A DNA stretch of 64,000 bases from Bacteroidales bacterium (GCA_016290295.1 JAEETJ010000004.1:74546-138545); one strand, 5' to 3'; counted from the stretch's first letter, positions 19,192-29,405 are shown. Numbers and translations: made by a program. The notes: generated from the letters alone by a model not told the origin.

Positions 19192-21306
19192 TTAGGCTGT
19201 TTTCTTTCTATTGAATAAAATCAAAATGAAAGCAAGGACAGCCACAACACACTGTATCACAAAAGCGATTTTACAGTCACGACGGTCATAATAGAATCTT
19301 ATCTGATGTTTTCCCTCTGGCACATCCACTGACATCATTGCCTTATTCATCACATTGATTTGCAAGGGAATACCATTATCCATTTCAGCCTTCCAGCCAG
19401 GATACCACATTTGTGCCAACACCATGGGCCGACTTTCCGTCGTAAACGTCTGTAACAATGCCTCACCAGGCTTGAATTCCACAAATTCAGCCTTCGCCTC
19501 CGTCTCATAATGAGTCGTTAACGCGTTGTCACCACGGCTCTTTGCCGTTATCTTTGATGTGTACGCGGTATCTACCGACAGCCACTGGGGTTCATCAGAA
19601 TAGACTATTTCAGAAGGGAAGAAAACAGCACGGGGCAGATACAACAATTTATCATCCTCTATATACATCTGTATCATCTCCTGATGTGTCTTCAACTTGA
19701 ACGGATCACGGCTTGCCCATTCAATTTTCTTCGCAAAACAGCCTATGTTCTGCCACATAAAACCATAATCCTGTTCATGTTGCATTCTTTCGCAGGAGGT
19801 CACCTCTTGTGGCAGCGGATAATCATGGGGCACTGTCGCCAAAATCTCCGCAAACTGCGCATTGGTGTAATTCTTTTGAAAACCCGTGGAAGACAGGCAA
19901 AGCCATGCCATGACCACCAAATCCATAAGCAAGGCTGTTGCCAATATGGGCTGAGCATCCTGTTTCTTTCGCCACAGAAGAAACGCCACCACAAGCATCA
20001 AAACCAAATAAAACAGCGATTGCAATATCCAATGAATGCTGTTTGTGCTATTCTTCTGCCACTGAGACCAATTCATACTGACATGATAAACCACCACTGC
20101 AAGATACATTGCTCCAAGAAGCAAGATAAAAACCATAAAAAATTTCTTGTATCTATCAAAATTCGTCCATAAGGCCTCACAACCCAAAGTTGCCACTACC
20201 AAGATAGAGACCACCACAAAGCATCTGAAGATAGTCTGATACCTCAACATATTGATAAACGGCAGGTGGTATGCGATTTTATAGATCGGCAACTGGCTCC
20301 CGAACGACCATAGCAAACACAAAATACCCCAACACAAAAAGAGCCACACGTTGACATTCTTTCGCTGGAACAAACCCACCATAAAGAAGAACACCGTAAA
20401 CAAACCCACAAACACCGACCTCATGGAAATATCCAAGCTCATCCACTCACGGCTATAACTGGCCATCCAAGGAAAGAACATGGACAACAAGGCTTTTGGC
20501 GTGTATGCCATCGCTGTCGCCTGCTCGTAGGTCAAGCCATCACCCCTAGTAACATAATTCATCGCTTCCATGTAAGAAAGCATGGAAGGTAATGACAGCA
20601 AAACTAATGCGACAGCCGAAACGCCTAAAAACAAACATACTCTCTTAAACCTTCCGAACTCTTTATGTGCTATCATACTGATAATATGAGCAATAGCAAA
20701 AACAATAAAGAAGTAGAAGAGGATAAAACAAAAGCCCGAATAGCCACCCGTGAACATCAATGACAAAGCCAAGGCAAAACACATGGCGTTTTTGAGCGAA
20801 GGGGTCTCAAAAATCCTAAGCATATAATTTAAAGCCCACGGCAGCCATGCCAAAGCTATAATCCATGAATAATGCTGGGTGTTTCCCGTAAAAGGACCGG
20901 ACAGCATGTAGCAGCATGCTATCAGGAAACAGACCACTTCGCGTTTGGAAAAGCATTGTGCCAGTTTGTAGAAGCCCCAACCTGCCATGAAGACATGGAA
21001 AATAAACTCCACACTCCAAAAGTATGAATTATAATGGCCCACCAAAGCAAGCAACCAAAACGGGAGATAAAAAATCGAGGACTGCGGATCCGCATGAGCC
21101 GGAATACCCATCGAGCGATAGGGGCACCAAAAAGGCCACACCCCGTTTTCCAGGGTATTCATCATGAACCAACGAGAGGGGAAAAACTCATCGGCAAAGT
21201 CATATATCGGAGCAAAAATCAGCGTACCAAAACAAGCCAAAACACTGATTATCAGCAAATAAAAAACATACTTGTTTTGCTCAAAAAATTTTCTCACCTT
21301 GTACAA
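19192..21306 (-). CDS. YfhO family membrane protein
   Basis: 704 aa, many TM helices, C-terminal LAQMWYPGWKAEMDNGIPLQINVMNKAMMSVDVPEGKHQIRFYYD. Confidence 0.75.
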   Translation of the reverse strand: MYKVRKFFEQNKYVFYLLIISVLACFGTLIFAPIYDFADEFFPSRWFMMNTLENGVWPFWCPYRSMGIPAHADPQSSIFYLPFWLLALVGHYNSYFWSVEFIFHVFMAGWGFYKLAQCFSKREVVCFLIACCYMLSGPFTGNTQHYSWIIALAWLPWALNYMLRIFETPSLKNAMCFALALSLMFTGGYSGFCFILFYFFIVFAIAHIISMIAHKEFGRFKRVCLFLGVSAVALVLLSLPSMLSYMEAMNYVTRGDGLTYEQATAMAYTPKALLSMFFPWMASYSREWMSLDISMRSVFVGLFTVFFFMVGLFQRKNVNVWLFLCWGILCLLWSFGSQLPIYKIAYHLPFINMLRYQTIFRCFVVVSILVVATLGCEALWTNFDRYKKFFMVFILLLGAMYLAVVVYHVSMNWSQWQKNSTNSIHWILQSLFYLVLMLVVAFLLWRKKQDAQPILATALLMDLVVMAWLCLSSTGFQKNYTNAQFAEILATVPHDYPLPQEVTSCERMQHEQDYGFMWQNIGCFAKKIEWASRDPFKLKTHQEMIQMYIEDDKLLYLPRAVFFPSEIVYSDEPQWLSVDTAYTSKITAKSRGDNALTTHYETEAKAEFVEFKPGEALLQTFTTESRPMVLAQMWYPGWKAEMDNGIPLQINVMNKAMMSVDVPEGKHQIRFYYDRRDCKIAFVIQCVVAVLAFILILFNRKKTA

Positions 21307-21309
21307 TTA

Positions 21310-22065
21310 TCAGATAATTTCTATTGATGAAGCCTCCACCCAGCCTTTTTCTCCGTTGGGTAATTTGATTTCCACCCAAGTGCCTACCCTATCGGTAACA
21401 GCCACTTTCAGTCCTTCGTGAATAACGAACAAACTTGTACCCGACTCATTCGGTGTTCCTTTGGCATTCACCACCGACTGCATCACGATAGCTTCCGGCT
21501 GGTTGACATAACGCTTGTTTTCTTTCGAGGCAAAAATCAATGAAAAGATAGCGATTAGCAAAGATATAAATGCCAATGACACAGCCGTCACACTCAGCCA
21601 GCGACGACGTGAAGCCAGCATCAGGGCTATCGAAAGGGCAAAGATTGCTCCAAAAACGACGGCCATTACCGCCCAGCCCGTCACCGTCATGCTTTTGGAA
21701 AGGCCATTCCACCAGCGCACGATAAACAATTCTGGCAATACTTCTATCTTATCAGTAATCTGCAAGTTAGCGTATGTGATATTATGTTTGATATCCTCGT
21801 TGGAAGGGTCTAAACGCAAGGCTCTTTCATACCACAACAAGGCATCTGCCGTTTGTTTGGCTTTAAAATAGGCATTTCCCAAATTATAATACAAGATAGC
21901 CCCTTCATTACCATGGTCTATTATCTCCTGGTAACAATCAATAGCCAAATCATAATCTCCATTCTGATATGCTGTATTGCCTTGCTGCATCAACGAATCA
22001 TCGACAGAGGCAAAAGTAAAAAAGCTTGCTGACAAAAGTGCGATAAAAGCAATTATTCTTCTCAT
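21310..22065 (-). CDS. TPR and SH3 domain protein, BatE-like
   Basis: Signal peptide, TPR (GNTAYQNGDYDLAIDCYQEIIDHG), two TM, SH3-like tail (VIHEGLKVAVTDRVGTWVEIKLPNGEKGWVEASSIEII); adjacent to batD. Confidence 0.75.
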   Translation of the reverse strand: MRRIIAFIALLSASFFTFASVDDSLMQQGNTAYQNGDYDLAIDCYQEIIDHGNEGAILYYNLGNAYFKAKQTADALLWYERALRLDPSNEDIKHNITYANLQITDKIEVLPELFIVRWWNGLSKSMTVTGWAVMAVVFGAIFALSIALMLASRRRWLSVTAVSLAFISLLIAIFSLIFASKENKRYVNQPEAIVMQSVVNAKGTPNESGTSLFVIHEGLKVAVTDRVGTWVEIKLPNGEKGWVEASSIEII

Positions 22066-22075
22066 AACCAATTAT

Positions 22076-23923
22076 TTATCTTCTTTCTATCTTAGTCATA
22101 AAATCATGGGCCCGCTGATACATGTCATTCATCATTTGCGAGCTGTCGCCTGGTGCGAAACGGGCAAACTCGCACTGGTTCAGGGTTTCCAAAAATTCCT
22201 TCACAGATTCCTCATTCACATGTTTTTCTTTCAGTTTTTCCTCTACAGTATCCATCGAAAGCTGTGACAATGGGATATGGAATTTGTCGCTCATATAGCC
22301 CCACAGCACCTGTGATATTTCCACGTAAAACTCCTCTTTCTGACCTGCTTTCAGCAGCTGACCTGCACGTTTCAAGCGCTTCTTGGCCACCTTATTAGCC
22401 CGTTTATCTTTCAACAGGACCACATTCTGCTTGGTTTCCATCGTTTTTCTCCAAATGATGACAAAAATTATCAGGAGCAGGAAAGGCAGTATCATACCCA
22501 CATAAAACCATGGTGAACCAAAGAATTCGCCACGTTTGGGATGGAAAGCGTTACCGTTGGTTTTGATAAAACGTATATCCTTTGAGAGGAATTTAATATC
22601 TTTTTGATTGGAGGAGGATGTTGTTATGCCACCACCTTTGCCTTTTTCCACCTTCATCTTGTAGCTGTCGGATGTCAAAGTTTTATAGCTATGCGATTTG
22701 AGGTCGAAATACGAGAAAGAAGCGGCAGGAATGGTGAACTCGCCAGGCTCACGAGGGATGAGGATATACTCAAAAGTACGGCTGCCCGTCACAGTATTGC
22801 CACGGGTATTGATATTGTCGGTAATTTTCGGATCGGTCACGTCAAAGTCGGCGGGGAATTCAATCATCGGTGCTTCCACATGCTGGAGATTGCCAGTTCC
22901 GCTGACGGTAATGGTCAGATTGGCTGCGTCATTGGTTTTCAGTTCATTACGGCTCAAATTGGAACTCATCGTGAAATTACCCACCAGACCGCTGAAATCC
23001 TCTGGCTGATTAGCTGTCGGCAGTGGTTTGCAATTGAGTACTACGCTATTAGACTTCAGGTCCAACTCATAATCCTGCGCATACTGACGTCCACCGAAGA
23101 ACATATCGAAGGGATCATTGCTCTGTTGGGTATAGATAACACGGGCCAAAAAGCCGATTTCGAAAGGCGTAACCGTAATCTTACCTGATTTCTGCGGGAA
23201 CACAGCTGTACGGCGGACTTCAAAAACCGTAAACTTCTTTCCATCAACGACTTCTGTCGTACGAGGTGCATCAGCATCCGGATTGCCCAAAGTATAAGAC
23301 CAAAGTCCGCTCTGGGTAGGCGCATTGACGGAAGTCACCTGATATCCGCCATTGACACTGGGGCCGACATACAACTTATGGGTAATAATGACCTGCTCAC
23401 CCACGTATGGATTGCTGTTGGAGCAATAGGCTTTTACATACACATCCCGTTTGTCGAAACCTTGCGACTGCTGTGCACGCTGTTGGGACTGGCCTCTTCC
23501 AGTTCCGGCTGCAGCGTTTCCTCCGCCACCACCTTCTACCACATTGATAGTCACAGCATTCGACTTCACTTGATTGCCATTGACGGAAAACACCACCCCA
23601 GGGATAGTAAAACTGCCAACTTTATTGGCTGCCAAAGTATATGTAAAGGTATAAGACGAAGATCTGGTCACTTTCCCATTCATAATGCTGGTGTTAGAGG
23701 AAAATGACTGGCTAGGACCATTCAGCACATCAAAATCAGCAAAATTAGTGCTTAGCATCTTCGACGGTTCCTCATTCAGGGTCACCTGATAACGGAATGC
23801 CTGCCCCACTCCAACCTCGGAAGGAGCCTTGGCGGTACAGGACACCTGTGCCCAAACAGAAATGCAAAAAACTGAAAATAAAACTGTTAGAAATATTTTG
23901 AGGGCAGTTATATATTTATTCAT
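22076..23923 (-). CDS. batD: BatD family protein
   Basis: Signal peptide; VGQAFRYQVTLNEEPSKMLSTNFADFDVLNGPSQSFSSNTSIMNGKVTRSSSYTFTYTLAANKVGSFTIPGVVFSVNG. Confidence 0.85.
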   Translation of the reverse strand: MNKYITALKIFLTVLFSVFCISVWAQVSCTAKAPSEVGVGQAFRYQVTLNEEPSKMLSTNFADFDVLNGPSQSFSSNTSIMNGKVTRSSSYTFTYTLAANKVGSFTIPGVVFSVNGNQVKSNAVTINVVEGGGGGNAAAGTGRGQSQQRAQQSQGFDKRDVYVKAYCSNSNPYVGEQVIITHKLYVGPSVNGGYQVTSVNAPTQSGLWSYTLGNPDADAPRTTEVVDGKKFTVFEVRRTAVFPQKSGKITVTPFEIGFLARVIYTQQSNDPFDMFFGGRQYAQDYELDLKSNSVVLNCKPLPTANQPEDFSGLVGNFTMSSNLSRNELKTNDAANLTITVSGTGNLQHVEAPMIEFPADFDVTDPKITDNINTRGNTVTGSRTFEYILIPREPGEFTIPAASFSYFDLKSHSYKTLTSDSYKMKVEKGKGGGITTSSSNQKDIKFLSKDIRFIKTNGNAFHPKRGEFFGSPWFYVGMILPFLLLIIFVIIWRKTMETKQNVVLLKDKRANKVAKKRLKRAGQLLKAGQKEEFYVEISQVLWGYMSDKFHIPLSQLSMDTVEEKLKEKHVNEESVKEFLETLNQCEFARFAPGDSSQMMNDMYQRAHDFMTKIERR

Positions 23924-24017
23924 ATCTTCAATACTTAGGTCAAGAAAAATAACGATGCAAAAATACAAAAATTGTGCGTGTTGATTCAAAAAAACGTTTA
24001 AATTTGCACCAACGCAA

Positions 24018-24983
24018 TTGAAAAAACAACCCTTTAAAAATCAACTTCTTATGAATTCAGACGTAGCATTAGTTTCCGGCGGAGCCAACCGAATGTTAGC
24101 CGAGAAAATTGCCGAGCATTTGGACATGCAATTGTTATCCGTTGATATTCCGCATTTTAAGGATGGGGAAATTCAAGTGTATTACAATGAGACCATCCGT
24201 GGCAAGCATGTGTTCATTATCCAGCCCACCTTTGCCCCTGCCGAGAACATCATGGAGCTATTGCTGCTGATAGATGCCGCCAAACGTGCATCAGCATACA
24301 AAATCATTGCTGTCATCCCCTATTTCGGCTATGCTCGTCAAGATAGAAAGGACAAGCCCAGAACTTCCATCGGTGCCAAACTGATGAGCAACCTGCTAAC
24401 TGCAGCCGGAGTGGACCGTGTCATCACCATGGACCTGCATGCCGACCAGATTCAGGGATTCTTTGAGATACCGGTGGACCACCTCTTCTCTTCCAATGTA
24501 TTTTTGCCATACATCAAGAGTCTGGAATTGGACAACCTCTGCATCGTTTCTCCCGACACTGGCGGTACCAAACGTGCTTCTACTTACGCCAAGGCCCTGA
24601 AATGCGACTTGGCTATTGGTTACAAGCAAAGAGCCAAACAAAATGTGGTAGCAGACCTGCAAATCATTGGTGATGTGAAAGATAAGAACGTCATCATTGT
24701 GGACGACATCATTGATACAGGTGGAACCTTGTGCAAAGCTGCCGCTCGCTGCAAGGAAGCTGGCGCCAAACGCGTGCTCGCCATGTGTGCCCATGGATTG
24801 CTTTCCGGCAGTGGCATGGACAATGTGGAGAACTCCGCTATCGAGAAGCTGATCATCACCGATACCATTCCGCTCAAACGCCCCTCCGAATCCATCGAAG
24901 TGGTTTCCGTTGCCAAACTGTTGGCTGAAGTTATCAAGAGCGTCATGGAGAAGACTTCCATTTCATCACATTTTGACGTATAG
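24018..24983 (+). CDS. prs: Ribose-phosphate pyrophosphokinase
   Basis: YFGYARQDRKDKPR, TMDLHADQIQGFFEIPVDHL, VIIVDDIIDTGGTLCKAA; ATG start alternative at 24051. Confidence 0.93.
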   Translation: MKKQPFKNQLLMNSDVALVSGGANRMLAEKIAEHLDMQLLSVDIPHFKDGEIQVYYNETIRGKHVFIIQPTFAPAENIMELLLLIDAAKRASAYKIIAVIPYFGYARQDRKDKPRTSIGAKLMSNLLTAAGVDRVITMDLHADQIQGFFEIPVDHLFSSNVFLPYIKSLELDNLCIVSPDTGGTKRASTYAKALKCDLAIGYKQRAKQNVVADLQIIGDVKDKNVIIVDDIIDTGGTLCKAAARCKEAGAKRVLAMCAHGLLSGSGMDNVENSAIEKLIITDTIPLKRPSESIEVVSVAKLLAEVIKSVMEKTSISSHFDV

Positions 24984-25027
24984 TATTAATTAGCAAATTA
25001 GTTAATTAGCAAATGTGCAAATTTTTT

Positions 25028-25107
25028 AGGGGAGTCTCACTTCGTTCGAGGGGAGTTTCGCTGTGCTCAAGGGGAGTCTCGCATTTCATGCTCGAGGGGA
25101 GTTTTTT
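25028..25107 (+). repeat. GGGGAGTYTC hairpin-unit array D
   Basis: ggggagtctcacttcgttcgag / gggagtttcgctgtgctcaag / gggagtctcGCATttcATGCtcgag / gggagttt. Confidence 0.8.
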
Positions 25108-25168
25108 GGGATTTTGAATTAAAAATCTCATAGCTCATTGCCCAACGCTCATTAGCAAAAAATAATAT

Positions 25169-26215
25169 ATGGAACAAGAAGTAAATCCCAAAGTTGAGGA
25201 GCTGAAAGAGTTAGGAAAGTTTGGCTTGATCAAGCTTTTAGGCGAGAAATTCAGCCACTACAATTCTTCAACGCTGACTGGTATTGGGGAAACCGCCACT
25301 GTCGTTGCCCACGGCAATACTGACAGCGTTATCAGCAGCAAACTTTTCATCGAGAACATCCATTTCGACCTCACCTACGTACCCCTCAAACACCTGGGTT
25401 ACAAGACCATAACCGTTGCCGTAGCGGATATCGTCGCCATGAATGCCCTGCCCAAGCAAGTGCTCATTAACATTGCCATCTCCAACCGTTTTTCCTTGGA
25501 GGCGGTGAATGAGCTGACCGACGGCATGCAGCGTTGCTGTGACAGATACAGCCTTGATTTGGCTGGCTTGGACTTGTGTTCTTCACAAACGGGTTTGACT
25601 ATTACCGTGACCGCCATTGGCGAAGTAGAGGACAAAAGCTTGGTACAGCGTGTGGGTGCCAAAGAGAATGAACTCATCTGTGTATCAGGTGATTTGGGAG
25701 CTGCATATACGGGACTGATATTATTGGAACGAGAGAAAAAGGTGTTCGAAGTCAACCCTAACGAACAACCTAATTTAGAGGAATATAGTTATCTGTTGGA
25801 ACGCCAGCTGAAACCAGAGCCCCGTGTGGATATCATCCAGAACTTGCAAAAAGCAGGTATCACCCCAACCAGCATGACAAATGTTTGCGATGGTTTGGCC
25901 TCCGCATTGATTCACCTGTGCAAGGCCTCGAAAGTGGGTTCAGTGGTGTTTGAAAACAAGCTTCCCGTTGATATGCTTACTTTCAAAACCTTGAAAGACA
26001 TGAATATCGTTTCCACTACCATTGCCCTCAATGGCGGAGAGGATTACGAGTTGCTCTTTACCGTTGCCCAAAAGGATTACGAGGCACTGAAAAACGTAGA
26101 GAACGTGTCTGTTATTGGCTACATCAAAGAAGAAGCTGCAGGCAATCAGCTGATAACCAACGATGACAGGCAGATTGAACTGCGGGCACAAGGGTTTGGA
26201 GAAGTTAGGGATTAG
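25169..26215 (+). CDS. Thiamine-monophosphate kinase (ThiL)-like protein with substituted active-site motifs
   Basis: Full-length alignment by eye to Bacteroidetes ThiL (HFDLTYVPLKHLGYK, ICVSGDLGAAYTGL, LNGGEDYELLFTV) but GIGETATV and SSKLFIEN replace the usual GIGDDAAV and xxDLLxEG. Confidence 0.75.
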   Translation: MEQEVNPKVEELKELGKFGLIKLLGEKFSHYNSSTLTGIGETATVVAHGNTDSVISSKLFIENIHFDLTYVPLKHLGYKTITVAVADIVAMNALPKQVLINIAISNRFSLEAVNELTDGMQRCCDRYSLDLAGLDLCSSQTGLTITVTAIGEVEDKSLVQRVGAKENELICVSGDLGAAYTGLILLEREKKVFEVNPNEQPNLEEYSYLLERQLKPEPRVDIIQNLQKAGITPTSMTNVCDGLASALIHLCKASKVGSVVFENKLPVDMLTFKTLKDMNIVSTTIALNGGEDYELLFTVAQKDYEALKNVENVSVIGYIKEEAAGNQLITNDDRQIELRAQGFGEVRD

Positions 26216-26255
26216 TGAATAGGGGTTAGTAGGGACGCACTGCGTGCGTCCGTAT

Positions 26256-26325
26256 GGGGAGTTTCGCACTTCGTGCTCAAGGGAAGTCTCACTTCGTTCG
26301 AGGGGAGTGCTACGCAAGGGGAGTA
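26256..26325 (+). repeat. GGGGAGTYTC hairpin-unit array E
   Basis: ggggagtttcGCACttcGTGCtcaag / ggaagtctcacttcgttcgag / gggagtgctacgcaag / gggagt. Confidence 0.8.
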
Positions 26326-26366
26326 TAATTTGGATTTGTAATTTTGAATTAAAACTAAAAAATATC

Positions 26367-27119
26367 ATGAAAAACGTATTCATTACCGGTGCCACCAGTG
26401 GTTTTGGTGAAGCCATCGCATACAAATTGGCCCAGCACAATGTCAACATGATCATTACTGGTCGTACAGAAAACAAATTGAAAGAAGTGGCTCAAAAGAT
26501 TGAGAGTACCACACAAAGCAAGGTGCTGACCTTGGCTTTTGATGTGCAGGACTATGACCAGTGCGAAAAAGCCATCAACAGCATTCCTGAGGCTTTCAAG
26601 CCCATTGACGTATTAGTGAACAACGCTGGTTTGGCCGTTGAGTTGAACCCCGTCAATGCCGGAGCCATCGAGGACTGGGAACGTATGATCAACACCAATA
26701 TCAAGGGTTTGCTGTATGTCACCCGCCTGATTTCTCCTCAGATGATTGAGCAGAAGAAAGGCCACATCATCAACATCGGTTCCACCGCCAGCCATGAGAT
26801 TTATTATGGTGGCAACGTATATTGCGCCACCAAACATGCGGTTTTGGCTCTTACCAAGGGTATGCGTACCGACTTCTTGCCTTACGGCATCAAGGTTTCA
26901 CAAATTTCTCCCGGTGCTGCCGAGACCAACTTCTCTGTGGTACGCTTCCATGGCGACCAGGCCAAGGCCGACAAAGTATATGAAGGTTATGACCCCTTGG
27001 TAGCAGAAGACATCGCCGATGTGGTGGACTTTGTGCTGACCCGCCCCGCCCATGTATGCCTCAACGAGATCATCATGACCCCGACGGCACAGTTTAATGG
27101 GACAATCGTGAGAAAGTAA
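26367..27119 (+). CDS. SDR family NAD(P)-dependent oxidoreductase (YdfG-like)
   Basis: FITGATSGFGEAIA, LVNNAGLA, NIGSTAS, YxATKHA; ATG 26367. Confidence 0.88.
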   Translation: MKNVFITGATSGFGEAIAYKLAQHNVNMIITGRTENKLKEVAQKIESTTQSKVLTLAFDVQDYDQCEKAINSIPEAFKPIDVLVNNAGLAVELNPVNAGAIEDWERMINTNIKGLLYVTRLISPQMIEQKKGHIINIGSTASHEIYYGGNVYCATKHAVLALTKGMRTDFLPYGIKVSQISPGAAETNFSVVRFHGDQAKADKVYEGYDPLVAEDIADVVDFVLTRPAHVCLNEIIMTPTAQFNGTIVRK

Positions 27120-27280
27120 CAGGTTACAGGGGACAGGTTACAGGGGACAGGTTACAGAGAACTAAGAATTAAAAACTAAGAACTAAAAACAATTCAACAA
27201 TTCAACATTCTTAACTCTTAATTCTTAGTTCTTAATTTGCTAATTTGCTAATTTGCTAATTAACTAATTTGCTAATTGAA
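27119..27280 (+). repeat. Composite heptamer arrays followed by octamer array
   Basis: ACAGGTT ACAGGGG ACAGGTT ACAGGGG ACAGGTT ACAGAGA; ACTAAGA ATTAAAA ACTAAGA ACTAAAA; TTAACTC TTAATTC TTAGTTC TTAATTT; then (AATTTGCT)n. Confidence 0.85.
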
Positions 27281-27296
27281 AAAAATCGTATCTTTG
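27268..27296 (+). promoter_or_regulatory. Bacteroidota promoter TTTG-N17-TATCTTTG upstream of GT2 gene, -33 inside 8-bp repeat
   Basis: TTTG CTAATTGAAAAAAATCG TATCTTTG. Confidence 0.75.
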
Positions 27297-27319
27297 CATT
27301 TTTAATTCATACATAGAAT

Positions 27320-28330
27320 ATGAAACAGTTGGCCATTGTGATATTAAATTGGAACGGAAGACATTTTCTGGAGAAATTTCTTCCGACATTGCTGGCCAAT
27401 TGTAACGAAAACAGCGAAGTAGTAATTGTGGACAACGCCTCCACCGACGATTCCATTGATTTTCTCAAAACCAATTATCCCCAGCTTCGAATTATCATCA
27501 ACGAGGAAAATTACGGTTTTGCCAAGGGTTACAATGTGGGCTTACGTCAAATAGAGGCCAAATACTACTGCCTGCTGAACTCCGATATTGAGGTTACCCC
27601 TAACTGGACCGAAGCGGTTATTGAACAGATGGAAGCAGATGAGCGGATTGCCGCTGTGCAGCCCAAATTATTGGCCTATCACAATCGTACACAATTCGAG
27701 TATGCAGGGGCCGCTGGAGGATTCATCGACAAATACGGCTACCCCTTCTGCCGCGGTCGCTTCTTTGACGTGTTGGAAGAGGATAAAGGCCAGTACGACA
27801 ATGAGATGCAAATTTTCTGGGCCACAGGAGCAGCCTTGTTCGTCCGCAGTGACATTTACCATCAGTTGGGCGGCTTAGACGATGACTTTTTCGCCCACAT
27901 GGAGGAAATCGACTTCTGCTGGCGTATCAACAATGCGGGCTACAAAATCATGTTCAACCCCAAAGCTGTTGTCTATCATATCGGAGGCGGAACCCTGCCC
28001 AAAGAGAACTCTTTCAAGACTTACCTCAACTATAGAAACGACCTGTTCCTATTGCTCAAAAACCTGCCCAAACGGAGACTATTTATTACCTTTTTCATCA
28101 GGTTCTTCTTGGATATTCTGGCCGCCTTTGTTTTCCTGATGCAGGGCCACAAGAAAGATTTCACCGCCGTATTCCGTGCCATGAGAGCTTTCTGCAAAGG
28201 TTATCGCAGCATGAAACAAAAACGAGGTCAAATCTCAGAAGAGGCTTTCCGCATGACCTACCCCCACTCCATCGTTTTCGCCAGGTTTATCAAAGGAAAG
28301 AAATATTTTGACGGGAGAGAGCTTTCCTAG
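27320..28330 (+). CDS. Glycosyltransferase family 2
   Basis: LAIVILNWNGRHFLEKFLPTLL, VDNASTDDSIDFL, NSDIEV, HMEEIDFCWR. Confidence 0.9.
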   Translation: MKQLAIVILNWNGRHFLEKFLPTLLANCNENSEVVIVDNASTDDSIDFLKTNYPQLRIIINEENYGFAKGYNVGLRQIEAKYYCLLNSDIEVTPNWTEAVIEQMEADERIAAVQPKLLAYHNRTQFEYAGAAGGFIDKYGYPFCRGRFFDVLEEDKGQYDNEMQIFWATGAALFVRSDIYHQLGGLDDDFFAHMEEIDFCWRINNAGYKIMFNPKAVVYHIGGGTLPKENSFKTYLNYRNDLFLLLKNLPKRRLFITFFIRFFLDILAAFVFLMQGHKKDFTAVFRAMRAFCKGYRSMKQKRGQISEEAFRMTYPHSIVFARFIKGKKYFDGRELS

Positions 28331-28397
28331 GGGATAGGGGTTAGGAAATAGATTTCAAAATTAATAATCATAAACAATAAAATTCAAGATTGTCACC

Positions 28398-29183
28398 ATG
28401 GAAATTTTCAGCATATTTTATAATTATCTCCTATGGATTATGACCATCCTGGGGGTTATTGTTTTCATCATATTGCAATTTATCACGCCCGCATACGGCA
28501 TGACCTATAATAACCGATGGGGTAATTCGGTAAGAAGCAAGACAGGTTGGTTTATCATGGAAATTCCCGTTTTTGCGGCAATGTTGATCATGTTCCTCAT
28601 CTCCCTGAAATATGGTCACGGCTTTAACTGGGTGACTTTCACCATGTTCTGTTTCTTTGAAATACACTACCTCCAACGCTCTATCATTTTCCCATCACTG
28701 ATGAAAGGCACCAGCAAGATGCCTATCTCCATCATTGTTGTAGGCGTGTTCTTCAATACCTGCAACGCCCTGATGCAAGGCGGATGGCTGTTTTACCTGT
28801 CCCCCGCCGACTACTACCCCATCAGCTGGTTCTGGTCACCGCAGTTCATCATCGGCACCTTCCTCTTCTTTTTAGGAATGGTCATCAACCTGTCCGCTGA
28901 CCGCATTATCCGTGCTTTAAGAACAGACAAAAACGACAACAATTATTATATCCCTTACGGCTGGCCCTTCAAGAATATAAGTTCTGCCAATTATTTCGGT
29001 GAGATTTTAGAATGGGTGGGATTTGCAGTTCTCTGCTGGTCAATGGCTGGTTTAGTGTTTGTCATCTGGAGTTTCGCCAACATCGTGCCCCGCTCCAAAG
29101 CCGTGTATGAGCGTTATACCCAGTTCTTCGGTGAGGAGTTCACCAAACTGAAGAGATATAAAATTTTCCCGTATATATACTAA
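28398..29183 (+). CDS. Steroid 5-alpha-reductase-like (3-oxo-5-alpha-steroid 4-dehydrogenase family) membrane protein
   Basis: C-terminal YIPYGWPFKNISSANYFGEILEWVGFAVLCWSMAGLVFVIWS...ERYTQFFGEEFTKLKRYKIFPYIY matches the SRD5A C-terminal signature. Confidence 0.85.
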   Translation: MEIFSIFYNYLLWIMTILGVIVFIILQFITPAYGMTYNNRWGNSVRSKTGWFIMEIPVFAAMLIMFLISLKYGHGFNWVTFTMFCFFEIHYLQRSIIFPSLMKGTSKMPISIIVVGVFFNTCNALMQGGWLFYLSPADYYPISWFWSPQFIIGTFLFFLGMVINLSADRIIRALRTDKNDNNYYIPYGWPFKNISSANYFGEILEWVGFAVLCWSMAGLVFVIWSFANIVPRSKAVYERYTQFFGEEFTKLKRYKIFPYIY

Positions 29184-29270
29184 AACGGAAAGTTGAAAAC
29201 TGAAAACTGAAAATTAGCACATTAATCAATTTGCTAATTTGCTAATTTCTTTGTATTTTTGCCGCCGTAT

Positions 29271-29345
29271 TTGAAAGGGGTGCTTAACAGCTGAGATCAT
29301 ACCCAATGAACCTGATACGGATAATGCCGGCGAAGGGAACAATTG
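29271..29345 (+). promoter_or_regulatory. TPP riboswitch (THI element)
   Basis: GGGGTGC-ttaacag-CTGAGAtcatACCCaatGAACCTGATacGGATAATGCCggCGaAGGGAA matches the TPP aptamer core. Confidence 0.95.
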
Positions 29346-29405
29346 CAGTAATCTTACTTATTTCAACCTCTTTCGTTTTTAGTATTAACCTTAAAACGGA
29401 AAGAA

